Below, piece after piece: positions 5,781 to 7,439 of a stretch of DNA of 7,439 nucleotides. Position numbers and translations under genes: made by a program. A model generated the notes under the pieces. It did not search any database. It worked only from the letters and a program-made list of their open reading frames with translations, and was not told where the DNA came from. Every line of letters begins with the position of its first letter. The first letter of the stretch is position 1. The DNA comes from Alphaproteobacteria bacterium (lineage in GTDB: Bacteria > Pseudomonadota > Alphaproteobacteria > BOG-932 > Roseiterribacteraceae), in the NCBI GenBank assembly GCA_903970575.1, contig CAJCJC010000258.1, positions 1-7,439 of the forward strand. The letters run 5' to 3'.

Positions 5781-5854
5781 GGGGGCATGCTCGGCGATGA
5801 GGGGATCAGCGCCAAACGACAGACAGACTTACCAAGTTCTGATCGAATCTGATC

Positions 5855-5882
5855 TTTCATTTAACCCGCTATCACATATGAT
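5855..5882 (+). promoter_or_regulatory. Candidate promoter of the aspartic protease gene
   Basis: TATGAT (5877-5882, five of six to the -10 consensus) is preceded at 16 bp by TTTCAT (5855-5860), a poor -35. It lies in the divergent spacer and would give a leader of about 90 bases before ATG 5982. Weak evidence only. Confidence 0.22.
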
Positions 5883-5981
5883 TACCGTTATAGGTAGTAC
5901 TTGCGCCACCGCTAGCGCCGCACCGATGGTCTCAATGAAGGCATGGACGATAAATTGCAAAGAGAGAGTCAGGCCCGATGG

Positions 5982-7010
5982 ATGAGAATGCAAAGAATTC
6001 TCATTTTTGCTACAGTGACGGTTTTGCTTTCCGCATGCACCAAGCCTCGGGTTCATGAAGCCAGTGACCGTGTTGAGATTCAGATAAAACAAAACATCTT
6101 GAGCAACGGTGATGTTCGTTACTCGATTCCGGTTCGTATCGGAAACGCGGCTCCAGTAGAAACAATGTTAGATACAGGATCGACAGGACTGCGAATTTTG
6201 CCCGGCGCCATTTCTCCGGATAATTATGTGTTGACCGATCATTCTAACGACTACGGCTATGGGTCGGGCGTTACAATGAGCGGAACCGTCGGAAAAGCGA
6301 CTGTCGGCGTCGGTGGCGATTCCACCAACGAGTCTATTCCGATCCAGATTGTTCAGAAAATTGGGTGCTCCAAGGATAAACCAGCTTGTCCTGCCTCGCG
6401 CGTTGCACTCAGTGCATACGGCTTCGGCGGCGATGGTCTTCCAGGCGAAGGTTTTAAGGCGATCATCGGGGTAGCGTTGCCGCCCTCGAGGCAACAAGGT
6501 GAGGTTGTCAACCCGTTTGGCCATATGGGTAGTGGCGCTTGGATTATCGTACTGCCCCGACCTGGTCGGATCGATCCAGGTAAGCTAATCATTAACCCTG
6601 ATCAGAATGATCTCGCGGGTTTCACTTTGTTTAAAGATTTGATCCCGCTGCCTAGATTCAAGACGCAAAGTATTGCAGGTTGTCTTCATAATCAAACCGC
6701 TAACAAAGAATTTTGTGGACCGATAATGTTCGATACTGGTGCTAACCTGACTACTGTTTGGACATCCCTTGCTCCGCCGAGAAATTGGCCTGACGGAATG
6801 CGCGGCGCATTTATTTTTGGAGATCATGCCGACCTCAAGGCTGGAGCAGAGTTCGTAGTTGATCATGCTACTCCTGGTTCAAAGGTAAATATCAAGCCTC
6901 CTTTAGGGCCGCTTCCCACGGTGATAAACGCCGGAATCCTGCCGTATTTTCGTTACGAGGTGTATTATAATGTTGAGAAAAATGAGATTGGCTTAAAGCA
7001 GCGAGAGTAA
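5982..7010 (+). CDS. Pepsin-like aspartic protease, predicted lipoprotein
   Basis: A 342-residue predicted envelope lipoprotein. MRMQRILIFATVTVLLSAC is a lipoprotein signal peptide with lipobox LSAC, so C19 should be acylated. T20 at +2 is not the inner-membrane retention Asp, favouring the outer membrane. The mature part has two aspartic protease motifs, LDTGSTGLR (D64) and FDTGANLT (D251), about 187 residues apart. That is the two-lobed single-chain layout of pepsin-like peptidases rather than the single motif of retropepsins. YGYGSG (91-96) could belong to the flap, and the end VINAGILPYFRYEVYYNV...NEIGL resembles the closing strands of pepsins. C129/C136 and C234/C245 are spaced for disulfides. 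LDTGSTGLRI also recalls the DUF3443 family, an alternative label. The frame is open from ATG 5943; I chose 5982 because the signal peptide starts there and AGG (5971-5973) sits 8 bases before it. Base composition is lower in GC than its neighbours: 25 of 60 at 6601-6660 against 36 of 60 at 5401-5460. Confidence 0.8.
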   Translation: MRMQRILIFATVTVLLSACTKPRVHEASDRVEIQIKQNILSNGDVRYSIPVRIGNAAPVETMLDTGSTGLRILPGAISPDNYVLTDHSNDYGYGSGVTMSGTVGKATVGVGGDSTNESIPIQIVQKIGCSKDKPACPASRVALSAYGFGGDGLPGEGFKAIIGVALPPSRQQGEVVNPFGHMGSGAWIIVLPRPGRIDPGKLIINPDQNDLAGFTLFKDLIPLPRFKTQSIAGCLHNQTANKEFCGPIMFDTGANLTTVWTSLAPPRNWPDGMRGAFIFGDHADLKAGAEFVVDHATPGSKVNIKPPLGPLPTVINAGILPYFRYEVYYNVEKNEIGLKQRE

Positions 7011-7430
7011 AGGTTCGTTAGATAGCGTATCCTTCTAGCCTATGGGCTGCGGGCCTCCAACTCATCCGCGAACGTGACACAGCGCGTTGGCGGATTGCTG
7101 CGATGCGCCAGACCCATCGCACAGCGAATGTGTCTTCGATAGTCACGAAGGCGGTGGGGGGCAGAAATGGACCCTGAGCACGCGGCTCTCGACGATCTGC
7201 TGACATAGAAGCTCCCGGCCTGCGAAAGCTCCTTCAGGAACAAGCCGCCCGCCGCCGCGTTTGTGGCGTTGAGGGCGTGCGCCATCTCGCGCCCGTCTCA
7301 TTTCGTGGTTTAGGGCGCAGCGCTCTGGCTTGTTATGATGGCATAAACGCTCCTTGAACACGCGATTTCCCTTTGGCGGTAAAATAGGGCAGCATCGCAT
7401 TTCTCAATTACTGATCGGTGCGGGAGAATA
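7011..7430. other. Region without a convincing gene
   Basis: GC content returns to the level of the rest of the window just after the protease stop. On the reverse strand several short frames overlap (7018-7206, 7040-7285, 7143-7400), none with a Shine-Dalgarno, recognised motif or consistent codon bias. They might be fragments of one old broken gene, but I cannot name a parent family. A small AGCC/GGCT stem around 7037-7048 lacks a T-run. No tRNA-like arm or insertion-sequence end is visible. Confidence 0.4.
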
Positions 7431-7439
7431 ATGCAGTCG
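7431..7439 (+). CDS. Possible start of a downstream gene (partial)
   Basis: GGGAG (7422-7426) lies 4 bases before ATG 7431, which opens M-Q-S before the window ends. The Shine-Dalgarno spacing is slightly short but usable. Only three codons are visible, so the product is unknown and the call rests on the ribosome-binding site alone. Confidence 0.3.

Noticed and set aside
4974..5852. Forward 292-residue open frame opposite the aminotransferase
   Set aside because: Arg/Gln/His-rich antisense shadow; the reverse strand encodes a complete aminotransferase with all key residues.
5829..6092. Reverse 87-residue frame in the divergent spacer and protease start
   Set aside because: Overlaps the lipoprotein signal peptide coding, has no Shine-Dalgarno and matches no family I know.
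7037..7048. AGCC/GGCT stem after the protease stop as a terminator
   Set aside because: Only a 4-bp stem with no following T-run.
7376..7385. GCGGTAAAAT, also present at 2298-2307
   Set aside because: A 10-base match without the flanking repeat sequence; probably chance or a remnant too short to call.

Overview
The window looks like a stretch of chromosome from a GC-rich proteobacterium, most likely an alphaproteobacterium. The reasons are high GC at third codon positions in most genes, short GTCATCCCG-type dispersed repeats, and a CYTH/CHAD protein and small TfoX-N protein typical of that class. This is inferred from style; no rRNA or marker gene is present. I see no tRNA, rRNA, CRISPR array or intact insertion sequence.

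Layout, left to right. (1) A leftward gene, cut by the left edge, encodes a secreted Gly/Ser/Thr/Met-rich low-complexity protein (1-312). (2) After an AT-rich divergent spacer comes a rightward CYTH-CHAD protein, probably tied to polyphosphate (605-2149). Several residues that normally bind triphosphate in its CYTH domain appear to be substituted. (3) A convergent spacer packed with dispersed repeats (2150-2428). (4) A leftward two-gene unit: an unrecognised helical/proline-rich protein (2833-3540) followed by a TfoX N-terminal-domain protein (2429-2803). A TTGACA element and a LexA-like box lie in front of it. (5) A rightward type II toxin-antitoxin pair: a MazE/AbrB-fold antitoxin (3728-3958) and a PIN-domain VapC-like toxin (3964-4365). 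A near-perfect inverted repeat encloses a perfect TATAAT box upstream. (6) A second convergent spacer with repeats related to those in (3) (4366-4622). (7) A leftward class I/II PLP aminotransferase (4623-5780). (8) A divergent, rightward, visibly AT-richer gene for a predicted lipoprotein with two DTG motifs, a single-chain pepsin-like aspartic protease (5982-7010). (9) A final 420 bp with no convincing gene, ending in a Shine-Dalgarno and ATG that may open another gene.

The genes do not form one pathway. The clear functional units are the toxin-antitoxin pair and the two-gene leftward operon. The most unusual items are the bacterial pepsin-like lipoprotein in a compositionally distinct patch, the apparently degenerate CYTH domain, the architecture of the toxin-antitoxin control region, and the clustering of at least four kinds of dispersed repeat in the spacers. 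I found no convincing new multi-gene system.
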